Origin: Streptomyces niveus
GTDB lineage: Bacteria; Actinomycetota; Actinomycetes; Streptomycetales; Streptomycetaceae
NCBI RefSeq assembly: GCF_002009175.1
Contig: NZ_CP018047.1
Span: forward strand, 806,001-870,000
Direction of reading: 5' to 3'
DNA: 64,000 nt
Below the pieces are notes generated by a model, which worked only from the letters and a program-made list of their open reading frames with translations, was not told the origin of the DNA and made no database searches. The first letter of the stretch is position 1, and the number at the start of each line of letters is the position of its first letter. Position numbers and translations under genes: made by a program. Shown here piece by piece: positions 31,285 to 39,385 of this stretch.

Positions 31285-31314
31285 CCGCCGTCACGCACGG
31301 GGGCGTGACGGCGG
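31285..31314 (-). terminator. hairpin terminator of the repeat lipoprotein gene
   Basis: Perfect 12-bp stem CCGCCGTCACGC (31285-31296) with GCGTGACGGCGG (31303-31314) and a 6-nt loop, about 30 nt beyond the stop of the leftward lipoprotein gene. Confidence 0.7.
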
Positions 31315-31343
31315 ACCGCTCGGTCGGAGGCGCGACGTGGGGA

Positions 31344-32288
31344 CTACTTGGGCGCTCCGACCAGCTTCGAGTCGGGAGCGACGGCGTACCAAGTGCCGCC
31401 GACGCCCTGACCATTGGTGTCACCGGGCTTGGCATCGCCGGCGAAGGTGTAGATCGGCCAGCAGTCGATGGTCTGCTGCTTGATTCCGTCCGGCCGGTCG
31501 AACGTCACGAAGCCCTTCTTGATGATGCCTTCGGTGTCGTTCTTGTCGACCGGGGCGACGACCGGCCACTTCTCGAGGCAGGCGCCGGTGCAGGCGGTCG
31601 TCATCGGCCACGCGGTGTCCTTCTTGAACCGATATACCGTCATACCCTTGGCGTCCACCACGATTTCACCGAGCTTGGGGTCCTTTCGCACGGACAGCCC
31701 GGCGAGATCCGCCTCGGAGGCTCCGGCCTCGTCGCCCCCGGAGGCGCCGAGGGCGGCCTTCTTCCCGTCGGGGGCGGAGGCGAACCAAGTGCCGCCCACA
31801 CCCTGCCCGTTGGCGTCACCGGGGTTGACGTCCTTGGCGTAGCGGTACATCGGCCAGCCGCCGAGGGTCAGTTGCTTGGTGCCGTCGGCGCGGGTGACCT
31901 CTCCGATCTTCGACGCGTCGGTGCCCGCCGCCGCCTTGACGTCGCCCGCGGCGACGACCGGCCATGCTTTCTCGCACTCGCCGGCGCAGTTCGACTTGGG
32001 CGGCTCGGCGGTGTCGTTGTCGAAGCGGTAGAGCGTCATGCCCTCGCTGTCGGTGACGACCTCGCCGAGCTTCTTGCTGTCCCACACGGCGAGTTGACCG
32101 GCGGTCTTGGGCTCGGTCGCCGATTCGTCGCCGTAGCCGGCGTCCGATCCGTAGCCGCCGTCGGCGGGTGCGGCGGCGCCGACCGCCTGACCGTTGGGGC
32201 TCTCGCCCTTCTCCTGACCGCACGCCGTCGTCAGGGCCAGTACGGCCACCGCGGTCACCGCGAGCGAGGCGTTCCGCCAGGTGTTCAT
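31344..32288 (-). CDS. SCO0930-family lipoprotein with PF03640 secreted repeats
   Basis: 314 aa. A lipoprotein signal (SLAVTAVAVLALTTAC) ends at Cys23. The mature protein has a Gly/Ala linker and then two halves of the secreted-repeat type: LGEVVTDSEGMTLYRFDND and LGEIVVDAKGMTVYRFKKD, each followed by a C-X3-C or similar pair (NCAGEC, ACTGAC), EKAWPVV/EKWPVV and GQGVGGTWF/GQGVGGTWY. Function is unknown; it is extracytoplasmic and membrane-anchored. GGGAG lies 5 nt before the ATG. Presence in all Streptomyces-type envelopes suggests a conserved surface role, possibly redox or metal linked; that is inference. Confidence 0.92.
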   Translation of the reverse strand: MNTWRNASLAVTAVAVLALTTACGQEKGESPNGQAVGAAAPADGGYGSDAGYGDESATEPKTAGQLAVWDSKKLGEVVTDSEGMTLYRFDNDTAEPPKSNCAGECEKAWPVVAAGDVKAAAGTDASKIGEVTRADGTKQLTLGGWPMYRYAKDVNPGDANGQGVGGTWFASAPDGKKAALGASGGDEAGASEADLAGLSVRKDPKLGEIVVDAKGMTVYRFKKDTAWPMTTACTGACLEKWPVVAPVDKNDTEGIIKKGFVTFDRPDGIKQQTIDCWPIYTFAGDAKPGDTNGQGVGGTWYAVAPDSKLVGAPK

Positions 32289-32456
32289 GTCAACTCCCGT
32301 AGTTCGTAAGCCAGTTGGGGCGCCAGGCCGCGCCGTTCATGGTCCTAAGTACGCGCGGGAGGGTGAGGAGCGTTCAACGGGCTTCAAAGAATCTTCAGAA
32401 AGAAACGCGGAAAGCCCCGATTCCCCACGATCAGGCGAATCCAGCAATATTTCGGC

Positions 32457-33098
32457 ATGCCGCGGGCGGCGTTGTTTCATGCTGCCGCCGTGAACCGATC
32501 ACTTGTCGTACGGACCCTGGCCGTCACCGGACTCCTGTGGATAGTCGGCACGCCCGTGCCGGCCGCCGCCGATGTCTGCGTCTCGGCCTGGACCGGGCCG
32601 GGCGGTGCGGGCGCGGTCGTCGTCATCGGAGACGGGCCCTGCCGGCCCTCGCCGCCACCTCCACCGCCGCCCTCACCACCGCCGCCCCCCGAACCCACGC
32701 CGGAGCCTCCGCCTCCGCCACCCCCTCCGCCGCCGCCGTCTCCCGAGCCCCCGCCTGAGCCCTCACCACCGCCGCCGCCCCCGCCCGAGCCGGAGCCCGA
32801 GCCGCCCGTGGTCGCCGAGCCCGCGCCCGTACCGCCACCGGTGGCGCCGCCGCCGGTCCGGCCCGTCGCGGACCCGCCTCCTCCGCCGCCACCGGCCGCA
32901 CCCTCGCGGGCACCGAAGCCCTCGCCGGAGCCCTCACCACCGCCGAAGGCCGGTCCGCCGGAGGTACGGGTCCTGCCCGCGTACAAGGCGCCCGCCCGCA
33001 AGCAGCCGACGAACAGCACCTCGGTCGTGATGCTCATGCTGCTGCTCACGGCGCCCGCGGTCCTCGCCGCCGCCATCCTTCGCCCCCGTTCCCGCTAG
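32457..33098 (+). CDS. exported proline-rich protein with a C-terminal membrane anchor
   Basis: 213 aa from the ATG at 32457, or 202 from a GTG at 32490 that gives a cleaner signal peptide (NRSLVVRTLAVTGLLWIVG then PVPAAA). Two Cys lie in the short mature N-domain. Most of the protein is Pro/Glu/Pro-Ser repeats (about residues 65-165), typical of a rigid wall-spanning spacer. It ends in a hydrophobic segment VVMLMLLLTAPAVLAAAIL and the basic tail RPRSR. No LPXTG motif is present. It lies 13 bp before the DUF4239 gene and may be co-transcribed. Function unknown. Confidence 0.7.
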   Translation: MPRAALFHAAAVNRSLVVRTLAVTGLLWIVGTPVPAAADVCVSAWTGPGGAGAVVVIGDGPCRPSPPPPPPPSPPPPPEPTPEPPPPPPPPPPPSPEPPPEPSPPPPPPPEPEPEPPVVAEPAPVPPPVAPPPVRPVADPPPPPPPAAPSRAPKPSPEPSPPPKAGPPEVRVLPAYKAPARKQPTNSTSVVMLMLLLTAPAVLAAAILRPRSR

Positions 33099-33111
33099 CT
33101 GACGGAGACCC

Positions 33112-33876
33112 ATGTCGGAATGGCTTGTCCTGACCATCGCGATGGCCGCGGCGTGCGCGGTCGTCGTGACCATCGTCCTCATCAACCAGCGCCGGGTACC
33201 GGCCGACGACGACCCCTCAGAGAGCCCTGACGTCCTCGAATACATGACGATGATGATCGGCGTGGTCTACGCGATCGTGCTGGGCCTGGCGATCGCCGGG
33301 GTCTGGGAGGCGCGCGGCGGCGCCCAGGAGTCCGTACGCCAGGAGGCGCAGGCCCTGCACGAGGTGCAGGCACGGTCGCAGGTGTACCCGGTCGAGGTGC
33401 GCGACCGTATCCGGGGCGACGTCGACGCGTACGTCTCGTACGTGGTGCACACCGAGTGGCCCCACATGTCGGAGCACAACAGCCTCAGTGACAAGGGCAC
33501 GGCGCTGCTGGAGCAGGTGCGGCGGAGCGTCACCGACTACGTACCGGCCGACGACCACGAGGCGCAGGCCTATCAGCCGCTGGTCGACCAGGTCGCGGCG
33601 GCCGACGACGCGCGGGGGGCCAGGGGCGAGAACGCGGGGGCGACGATGCCGGGGGTCGTCTGGTTCGGCCTGATCATCGGCGCCGTCGTGACGGTGGGGC
33701 TGATCTTCACGCTCCAGATCCGCCGTACCTGGCGGGAACTGCTGCTGGCGGGTCTCTTCAGCGCCCTGATCGCGTTTCTGCTCTTCCTCATCTGGGACTT
33801 CGACGCTCCGTACGGCCGTGGCATCTCCGCGACGGCGGCCCCGTTCGTCGACCTGTTCCCGCACATCCGTACATAG
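33112..33876 (+). CDS. DUF4239 (bestrophin-like) membrane protein
   Basis: 254 aa. Four hydrophobic segments: residues about 4-24, 45-65, 180-202 and 210-228. The central soluble region (QESVRQEAQALHEV through DYVPADD) is characteristic of DUF4239, a family distantly likened to bestrophin channels. Tails such as IWDFDAPYGRGI also match. GGAG sits 5 nt before the ATG. The role is unknown; transport or signalling at the membrane is suggested only by topology. Confidence 0.88.
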   Translation: MSEWLVLTIAMAAACAVVVTIVLINQRRVPADDDPSESPDVLEYMTMMIGVVYAIVLGLAIAGVWEARGGAQESVRQEAQALHEVQARSQVYPVEVRDRIRGDVDAYVSYVVHTEWPHMSEHNSLSDKGTALLEQVRRSVTDYVPADDHEAQAYQPLVDQVAAADDARGARGENAGATMPGVVWFGLIIGAVVTVGLIFTLQIRRTWRELLLAGLFSALIAFLLFLIWDFDAPYGRGISATAAPFVDLFPHIRT

Positions 33877-33889
33877 GACTCCGGGATCG

Positions 33890-33916
33890 CCGGACGGGCT
33901 CCACGGGCCCGTCCGG
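33890..33916 (+). terminator. hairpin terminator after the DUF4239 gene
   Basis: 10-bp perfect stem CCGGACGGGC (33890-33899) with GCCCGTCCGG (33907-33916), 7-nt loop, starting 13 nt after the stop. Confidence 0.6.
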
Positions 33917-34108
33917 TGGTCGATACGGCACGCCTTGACCAGCTGCCGGGGGGCCCGCGCGGCCGGTCGGGTGACAGGACAACCCGTTCGCCGGACTCCG
34001 ATCGCGGCGGTGGCGGTGCGCTCCTAGCGTGCCGGGTATCGAGGTGCATTTCCCGCCATCCGCGGAAATCAGTTCCGCACTGCCCCTCGGAGACCCGGAG
34101 GATCGCCC

Positions 34109-34711
34109 ATGCGCGCGATACGTGCCGCGTCCGCCGCTCTGCTGGGAGCGGCCACACTCGCACTGACCACGCCCGCCGCGGCCATGGCGGCGGCCCCCGA
34201 CCCACCGTTCGATTTCGCCGTCACCCCCTCGGTCGTCGCCGCCGGCGGGGAGGTGACCCTCACGGTCACCGGTTGCAGCAGCACCGCCACCGCCGAGTCC
34301 GGGGTGTTCGACGACACCCCCATTCCCTCCGGCGGATCGGCCCGCGCCTCTGTCTTCTGGGACGCCAAGCCCGGCGCGATGTACGAGGTGACCTTCATCT
34401 GCAACGGCGAGGAGGGCACCACCGACCTCACCATCGCGGGCGGCACCCCGTCCCCGACGCCGTCCCCGACCGTGACGCCGACCGGGACGGTGACTCCCAC
34501 CCCGACCCGCACGACGACCGCCAGCCCGACCAGCTCGGCGACCACCCGCTCCACGGCGATCGCGCCTCCCGGCGGCGTCAAGGGCGGCCTCGGCGGCAGC
34601 TTCATGGGCATGAACGGCACGGAACTCGCGATCGGCAGCGGTCTGGTCGCCGCGGCGGCCGTCGGCACCGTCCTGGTCGTGCGCCGTCGCTCGGCCAACC
34701 GTCTGCACTGA
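34109..34711 (+). CDS. small exported protein A with a C-terminal membrane tail
   Basis: 200 aa. Signal peptide to about AAAMAAAP (residue 31). An Ig-like beta domain (about 32-110) with two Cys follows, then a Thr/Pro linker and the C-terminal signal GGLGGSFMGMNGTELAIGSG. A hydrophobic helix and the tail RRRSANRLH end the protein. It is clearly paralogous to the convergent protein at 34826-35311, which shares the two-Cys domain and the same C-terminal pattern. GGAGG lies 7 nt before the ATG. A class F sortase gene lies 0.9 kb away, so sortase attachment is possible although no LPXTG is present. Confidence 0.82.
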   Translation: MRAIRAASAALLGAATLALTTPAAAMAAAPDPPFDFAVTPSVVAAGGEVTLTVTGCSSTATAESGVFDDTPIPSGGSARASVFWDAKPGAMYEVTFICNGEEGTTDLTIAGGTPSPTPSPTVTPTGTVTPTPTRTTTASPTSSATTRSTAIAPPGGVKGGLGGSFMGMNGTELAIGSGLVAAAAVGTVLVVRRRSANRLH

Positions 34712-34753
34712 TCCCTCCCCCGTCCCCCGCCCCCGCCGGTACGGGAAGCGGAC

Positions 34754-34805
34754 GGAACGTCCGTCGCCCCAAGTCCTCTCCGGGACTTGGGGCGACGGAC
34801 GTTCC
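34754..34805. terminator. 23-bp perfect bidirectional terminator
   Basis: Left arm 34754-34776 (GGAACGTCCGTCGCCC onward) and right arm 34783-34805 pair over 23 bp without mismatch, loop TCTCCG. It sits between the two convergent paralogous exported-protein genes, 43 nt and 21 nt from their stops. Confidence 0.85.
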
Positions 34806-34825
34806 CCGTACGGAGATCCGGCCGG

Positions 34826-35311
34826 TCAGACGAGCGCGTTGCCCGCACGACGGCGACGTGCGATGAAGTACGTGCCGCCGACCGCCGCGGTGCCGACGAG
34901 ACCGGCACCGACCGCCATCTCGGTCGAGCTGGGGCCGATGGAGCCGCCGAGGCCGCCCTCCGCGCCCTGGCCGGCGAGCACCCGGAAGCGGTGGGTCGCG
35001 ATGCGGCTGTTGTCGCTGCACTTGACGGAGAGGTTGTAGTCGCCGGGCGTGGCGTGGTTGTGGATACGGGCCCTGGCCTCCGAGTGACCCGAGGAGTTCA
35101 CGGAGAGCTGCGCCGTGGGGAAGGCGTTGGACGTGACGGTGCCGCCGTGGCCGCAGCCGTCGACGGTGATGTGCAGCGTTCCGCCCTGGTGCACGGCGAA
35201 CGGGTTGACGCGGACGTTGGTCGGGCCGTTGGTTGCCCCGGCCAGCGGGGCGGAGAGCGCCACGGCGGCGCAGGCCGCGGCAGTCACCATGAGAGCGCGT
35301 GAAGCACGCAT
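34826..35311 (-). CDS. small exported protein B, paralogue of protein A
   Basis: 161 aa. Signal peptide (MRASRALMVTAAACAAVALS, cleavage near AGA). An Ig-like two-Cys domain follows, then EGGLGGSIGPSSTEMAVGAG, a hydrophobic segment and the tail RRRRAGNALV. The region from GGLGGS onward matches protein A almost position by position (T-E-[LM]-A-[IV]-G-[SA]-G), although the central linker is much shorter. GGAGG is 7 nt before the ATG. Likely surface-anchored; function unknown. It is divergent from the class F sortase. Confidence 0.85.
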   Translation of the reverse strand: MRASRALMVTAAACAAVALSAPLAGATNGPTNVRVNPFAVHQGGTLHITVDGCGHGGTVTSNAFPTAQLSVNSSGHSEARARIHNHATPGDYNLSVKCSDNSRIATHRFRVLAGQGAEGGLGGSIGPSSTEMAVGAGLVGTAAVGGTYFIARRRRAGNALV

Positions 35312-35632
35312 CGTTGAGCCTCCAGTGGAAGACGCCCCAAAGCGGTGCTCCGGGAAATTCGACGAGTACGCCCTCCATGACGAACCATCACCAACTGGCG
35401 CGTTCCATGCATTTCGGCACTGGTCCACCCTGGTGAGGCGACACGCCGACAGAACCCGGTCCGGCTTGACGGACCCGCAGGTCACAGAGCATCGGAAGTT
35501 TTTATATGACGACTACTCGAATGGGGCAGCGGCACGGGCACGGACGGCCGCACCACCCATTCGCCCTCCAGCTCTCGCGGGTGCGGACGTCCACGCCTAG
35601 CGTGCGTAACAGGCGCCCACGAAGGGAGAACC
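35312..35632. other. 321-bp divergent intergenic region upstream of the sortase
   Basis: Separates exported protein B (leftward) from the class F sortase (rightward). An AT-rich stretch, GGAAGTTTTTATATGACGACT, lies near 35490-35512 and is probably part of one or both promoters, but no -35/-10 pair at normal spacing is convincing. Short ORFs here lack SD sequences and look like noise. Confidence 0.4.
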
Positions 35633-36292
35633 ATGGGCCTGGCCCACCGCGGCTCGGAGTCGAGGAAACGCTCGCCCTGGGGCGTTCTGGCTCTTGTCAT
35701 GCTCTCCGGTCTCGCACTGATGCGTAACGGGGCCGACGTGTCCCTCGGACCGCCCCAGCCGGCCTCGGCGGCGGCGCTGGACACCCGGCAGGAGCAGGTG
35801 ACCCAGCCCGGGACCGTCCCCATCGTGAAGCCCCTGCCGTACGCCCCCATGTCCCGCGTGACGATTCCGGCGATCAAGGTCGACGCGCCCGTGATGGACG
35901 TGGGGCTCGACCCTGAGGGCTGGATCGCCGCCCCGCCGCCCCAGGACGCGAACATGGCGGGCTGGTACCAGAACGGCGTCGCCCCCGGCCAGCGCGGCAC
36001 CGCGGTCGTCGTGGGCCATGTCGACAACCAGGCGGGCCCCGCGGTCTTCTACGGTCTCGGCTCGCTGAGCAAGGGCGAGCACATCGAAGTCACCCGATTC
36101 GACGAGCGGGTGGCGGTGTTCGAGATCTACGGCGTCGAGGTGTTCTCCAAGAACGACTTCCCGGGGGCGCGGGTGTACGGCGACACCGGCCACTCGGAGT
36201 TGCGCGTGATCACCTGTGGTGGCGGCTACTCGAAGGCGGGCGGCTACGACGGCAACGTCGTGGTCTTCGCCCGGCTGGTCGAGACCCGCTGA
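35633..36292 (+). CDS. class F sortase
   Basis: 219 aa. A single N-terminal hydrophobic segment (WGVLALVMLSGLALM, about residues 16-30) serves as a signal anchor. The sortase barrel follows: RVTIPAIKVDAPVMDVGLDP, catalytic His in VVVGHVDNQAG, and catalytic Cys in RVITCGGGY; an Arg in the C-terminal strand (VVFARLVETR) completes the triad. Class F sortases are single-domain actinobacterial transpeptidases whose substrates are largely undefined. GGGAG lies 5 nt before the ATG. The two nearby paralogous exported proteins are the obvious candidate substrates. Confidence 0.93.
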   Translation: MGLAHRGSESRKRSPWGVLALVMLSGLALMRNGADVSLGPPQPASAAALDTRQEQVTQPGTVPIVKPLPYAPMSRVTIPAIKVDAPVMDVGLDPEGWIAAPPPQDANMAGWYQNGVAPGQRGTAVVVGHVDNQAGPAVFYGLGSLSKGEHIEVTRFDERVAVFEIYGVEVFSKNDFPGARVYGDTGHSELRVITCGGGYSKAGGYDGNVVVFARLVETR

Positions 36293-36314
36293 GCACAGCG
36301 GCCGCAACCGTACG

Positions 36315-36350
36315 GAGCGGGTGGGGCGGCGGACGCCGCCCCACCCGCTC
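36315..36350. terminator. bidirectional terminator between sortase and deacetylase
   Basis: GAGCGGGTGGGGCGGC pairs with GCCGCCCCACCCGCTC (16 bp, 36315-36330 with 36335-36350), loop GGAC. Genes converge on it from both sides. Confidence 0.8.
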
Positions 36351-36357
36351 ACGTGTG

Positions 36358-37272
36358 TCAGGACTTCGGTGCCGTGATGCCGTATCCGCGCCTCGGGACG
36401 GTGATGGCGTATCCCTTCTTCAGCAGCTTGGGCAGGTAGTCGCGCAGCGCGTCGACGCTCTGCGAGCGGTTGCCGCCCGCGTCGTGCGACAGCACCACGA
36501 CCCCTGGCGCGGCCCCGTCGAGCACTCTGCGGACGATCTTCCCGGTGCCCGGTGACTTCCAGTCGAGGGTGTCCAGCGTCCAGGCGAGGGGTTCCATACC
36601 GAGTTCGGCGCCGATCTTGAAGGTGTGCCGGTTCCAGGAGCCGTACGGGGCGCGGAACCAGACCGGCGGCAGGCCGAGCGCCCGCTCGATCACCTCGCTG
36701 GTGCGTTCCATCTCCTCACGGATCCTGGCCGGTTTCAGTGTGGGCAGCTCCGGGTGCGACCAACTGTGGTTGGCCACGATGTGCCCGTCGTCGGCCATCT
36801 CCCGCAGCAGGTCCCCCTGTCCCTTGGCCATACCGCCGCAGACGAAGAACATCGCCCGTACGTCGTGCGCGCGCAGCGTCTTGAGGATGCCGCGGGTGTA
36901 CTTGGGGTCGGGCCCGTCGTCGAAGGTGAGCACCATCGAGCGGCCCAGGCCCGGCATCTCCATGAAGGGCTCGGTGCGCACGGGCAGCCGGGCCGGGCGG
37001 TAGCCGGGTGGCTGGAACTCGGTCATGGGGCTCAGCCGGTAGGCGGACGAGCCGCCGGGCAGCGCCGGGGGCGGTCCGGCAGCCGTCGCGCCCGCCGGAG
37101 GGCTACTGGCCGCCGGGCCGCCCGCCGGGGGACTGCCGGTCGCCGGACGGACCGGCGTGTGGGCCTCGCCCGTGGTCATCAGCCGGGCCAGGCCGACCGC
37201 CCCGAGGACGGCCGCGACGCGCAGCACCGCCCGTCGCCCCGGGATCATCTGGTTCATCTTGGTGGGTTCCAT
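36358..37272 (-). CDS. polysaccharide deacetylase (NodB domain)
   Basis: 304 aa from ATG 37272; ATG 37257 (MNQMIPGRR) is almost as good. The N-terminus has a Tat-like or ordinary signal, GRRAVLRVAAVLGAVGLARL, and a Pro/Ala-rich linker. The NodB domain has motif 1 LTFDDGPDPKYT (catalytic and metal Asp), motif 2 HSWSHPEL (metal His-X3-His), motif 3 RAPYGSWN and motif 4 LDTLDWKSPG, with the terminal VVLSHDAG. The enzyme should remove N- or O-acetyl groups from cell-wall or extracellular polymers. Convergent with the sortase, fitting an envelope theme. Confidence 0.92.
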   Translation of the reverse strand: MEPTKMNQMIPGRRAVLRVAAVLGAVGLARLMTTGEAHTPVRPATGSPPAGGPAASSPPAGATAAGPPPALPGGSSAYRLSPMTEFQPPGYRPARLPVRTEPFMEMPGLGRSMVLTFDDGPDPKYTRGILKTLRAHDVRAMFFVCGGMAKGQGDLLREMADDGHIVANHSWSHPELPTLKPARIREEMERTSEVIERALGLPPVWFRAPYGSWNRHTFKIGAELGMEPLAWTLDTLDWKSPGTGKIVRRVLDGAAPGVVVLSHDAGGNRSQSVDALRDYLPKLLKKGYAITVPRRGYGITAPKS

Positions 37273-37415
37273 GGCCAATGGCTCGCACGGCCGACGGCTC
37301 CCGTGCCTCACCGACACCGACGAGCGCGCGTAAAGCACTCGATGGGATGAGCCGATGAGCCGATGAGCGTCGCACCCCCGGTGGGCCTGTTTCCGGGAGC
37401 CGGTAGCCTCCTGGC

Positions 37416-37877
37416 GTGACGGATCAGCAGCCCTCCCCCTTCGAACGCGGCACGGACGGCCCCAAGGTGATCGTCGCCGGTGTGGACGGCTCGGAGTCTT
37501 CCCTGCGCGCGGCGGCGTACGCCGGTGGTCTCGCCCGGCGGCAGAACGCCCTGCTCGCGATCGTGTACGTGCAGCCGCTGATGTCGACGGGCGCCGCTCT
37601 CGGCGCCCCGGTCGCCGATACGACCGAGGAGATCGCCGAAGGTCTCGCGGAGGAGATCCGCACCAGCGCCGAGCGGGTCAGAGGCATCTGGGACGTGCGC
37701 TGGGAGTTCCACACGCTGCGCGGTGACCCCTACAACGGGCTGGTCACGGCGGCCGACGACCTGAAGGCGGACGCCGTGGTGGTGGGCGCGTCCGAGTCGG
37801 CGGGGCACCGCTTCATCGGCTCGGTGGCGGTACGGCTGGTCAAGGCGGGCCGCTGGCCGGTGACGGTCGTCCCGTAG
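37416..37877 (+). CDS. universal stress protein
   Basis: 153 aa, one Usp domain. IVAGVDGSESSLRAAAYAGG near the N-terminus and the ATP-binding VVVGASESAGHRFIGSVAVRL near the end (a G-X2-G-X9-G(S/T)-like loop) suggest an ATP-binding member. It is cytosolic. The GTG start follows the divergent deacetylase by 143 bp. No operon partner; its role under stress or dormancy is family knowledge only. Confidence 0.92.
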   Translation: MTDQQPSPFERGTDGPKVIVAGVDGSESSLRAAAYAGGLARRQNALLAIVYVQPLMSTGAALGAPVADTTEEIAEGLAEEIRTSAERVRGIWDVRWEFHTLRGDPYNGLVTAADDLKADAVVVGASESAGHRFIGSVAVRLVKAGRWPVTVVP

Positions 37878-37911
37878 GACGGTGTACGGGGCTTGCTCGA
37901 AGCGGCTGGTG

Positions 37912-39114
37912 TCAACGGCCCATCGTGAGGCCGTCCTTGGCGGCGCCGCGCCCGAGGACCGCGGCCTCGATCTCGGACCGGGTGGTCCGGTAGTCGTCCC
38001 TGGCCGGGTCGTCCTCCAGTGCCTGGGACAGATTGACGACACGTCCGACGGCGTTGTCCATGGTCTGCGGGACGAACTCCGCCTTCGTCACGGACCAGCG
38101 CTCCCCCTCGGCGGCGGGCGGCGCGAAGGTGAACCGGCCGATCGAGCCCTGGGTGCCGCGCGGGTCGAACTGTCCGGCGTGGTTGATCATCTCGCCGGCG
38201 ATCTGGTCGCCCATGCCGTAGACGATCCAGGTGCCGTTGACCTTCTCGTACGCCTGGGGGACATGGGCGTGGGTTCCGATGATCAGGTCGATGTCGGGGC
38301 GGTCCCCGGTCCTGGACGCGGTGAGGCGCCGGCCGAGGGTCAACTGCTTCTCGTCGGGCGCGGTCTGCCACTCCGTCCCCCAGTGCAGGCTCACGACGAC
38401 GACGTCGGCACCCGCCGCGCGGGCGGCCCGTGAGTCGGCGACGATCTTCTCCTCGTCGATGAGGTCGACCGCCCAGGGCTGTCCTTCGGGCAGCGGCCTG
38501 CCGTTGGTGTCGTAGGTGTACGCCAGTTGGGCGACCTTCGCGCCGCCCGCCTCCAGCAGCGCGGGCCGGGTGTCCTCGTCGGCCGAGCGCGCCGAGCCGA
38601 CGTGTTTGACCCCGGCCTTGTCGAGCGCCCCGAGGGTGCGGTCGATGCCCTCGGCACCGTCGTCCAGGGAGTGGTTGGACGCGGTGGAGCAGGAGTCGTA
38701 GCCGGTCGCCCTGAGCGCGGCGGCGATCTCGGGCGGTGACTTGAAGGACGGGTAGCCGGTGAAGGGCCCGCCGTCGGGGCCGTACACCGTCTCCATGTGA
38801 CAGATCGCCACATCGGCGGCCGAGACGACGGACTTCACCCCGGCGAGCATCGGTACGAAGTCGTGGCCGGCGCCGCCCGCGTCCGTGCCGGCCTGGCGGA
38901 TGACGGAGTCGTGCGGCAGGACGTCCCCGGAGGCGACGAGCGTGAACCCGCGTCGCGGCGTGGCGCCGCCCGCCGCCGAAGTGCCGGACCCGGGGGCGCT
39001 TGTGACGGGGCGGTCGCCGGTGGCGTCCCCGGCGCCGGGTCCGGCGCATCCGGCGGTCGTACCGAGCATGAGGGCGGCGGCGGCCACCGCTCCGTGGCGC
39101 GTGCGCGTCGTCAT
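37912..39114 (-). CDS. CapA-family metallophosphatase-like lipoprotein
   Basis: 400 aa. The signal AVAAAALMLGTTAGC is a lipobox ending at Cys23. The CapA (PGA_cap) domain spans most of the protein: LVASGDVLPHDSV, ICHMETVY, SNHSLDDGAEGIDRTL, VVSLHWGTEW, DLIIGTHAHVPQAYEKV and WIVYGMGDQI, which are the metallophosphoesterase-like metal ligands. Family members take part in poly-gamma-glutamate or capsule export, but many Streptomyces copies have unknown roles and no cap genes are nearby. AGGAG precedes the ATG by 8-9 nt. Confidence 0.93.
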   Translation of the reverse strand: MTTRTRHGAVAAAALMLGTTAGCAGPGAGDATGDRPVTSAPGSGTSAAGGATPRRGFTLVASGDVLPHDSVIRQAGTDAGGAGHDFVPMLAGVKSVVSAADVAICHMETVYGPDGGPFTGYPSFKSPPEIAAALRATGYDSCSTASNHSLDDGAEGIDRTLGALDKAGVKHVGSARSADEDTRPALLEAGGAKVAQLAYTYDTNGRPLPEGQPWAVDLIDEEKIVADSRAARAAGADVVVVSLHWGTEWQTAPDEKQLTLGRRLTASRTGDRPDIDLIIGTHAHVPQAYEKVNGTWIVYGMGDQIAGEMINHAGQFDPRGTQGSIGRFTFAPPAAEGERWSVTKAEFVPQTMDNAVGRVVNLSQALEDDPARDDYRTTRSEIEAAVLGRGAAKDGLTMGR

Positions 39115-39385
39115 CGGTCAGGCTCCTTCATTGGCGAGGAAGGCGACCAAACGGTCAACGCATGCATATCTTCATATTAATGTGATTAATACACCAGACG
39201 TGTCGAATCACTCGAAATGGACGAAACGGATCGGCCGAACCGTTCACCGCACCACTCGCCGCGCGGAGCGACCGCTCGTCGCAGACCCTTGTGAGCCGTC
39301 TGTCCCCGGACGTACCCCATGCGTTCCGATACGCCAACGGCAACGACGCCGACGGCAGCGACCCCCGCGAGAAGGGACGTTCACG
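39115..39385. promoter_or_regulatory. divergent region with an AT-rich patch holding paired ATTAAT
   Basis: 271 bp between capA and the ECF sigma gene. An unusually AT-rich patch at 39163-39192 contains ATTAAT twice (39176-39181 and 39185-39190, 9 bp apart), in a window that is otherwise about 70% GC. It probably contains the promoter(s) and possibly an operator. No gene is seen here. Confidence 0.45.

Noticed and set aside
32641..32960. Periodic CCGCC-type repeats as a possible CRISPR or VNTR array.
   Set aside because: They are the codons of a Pro-rich coding region without constant repeat and spacer units.
32477..33076. Gly-rich reverse frame opposite the proline-rich gene.
   Set aside because: Poly-Gly is the antisense of Pro codons; the forward frame has a signal peptide and a membrane tail.
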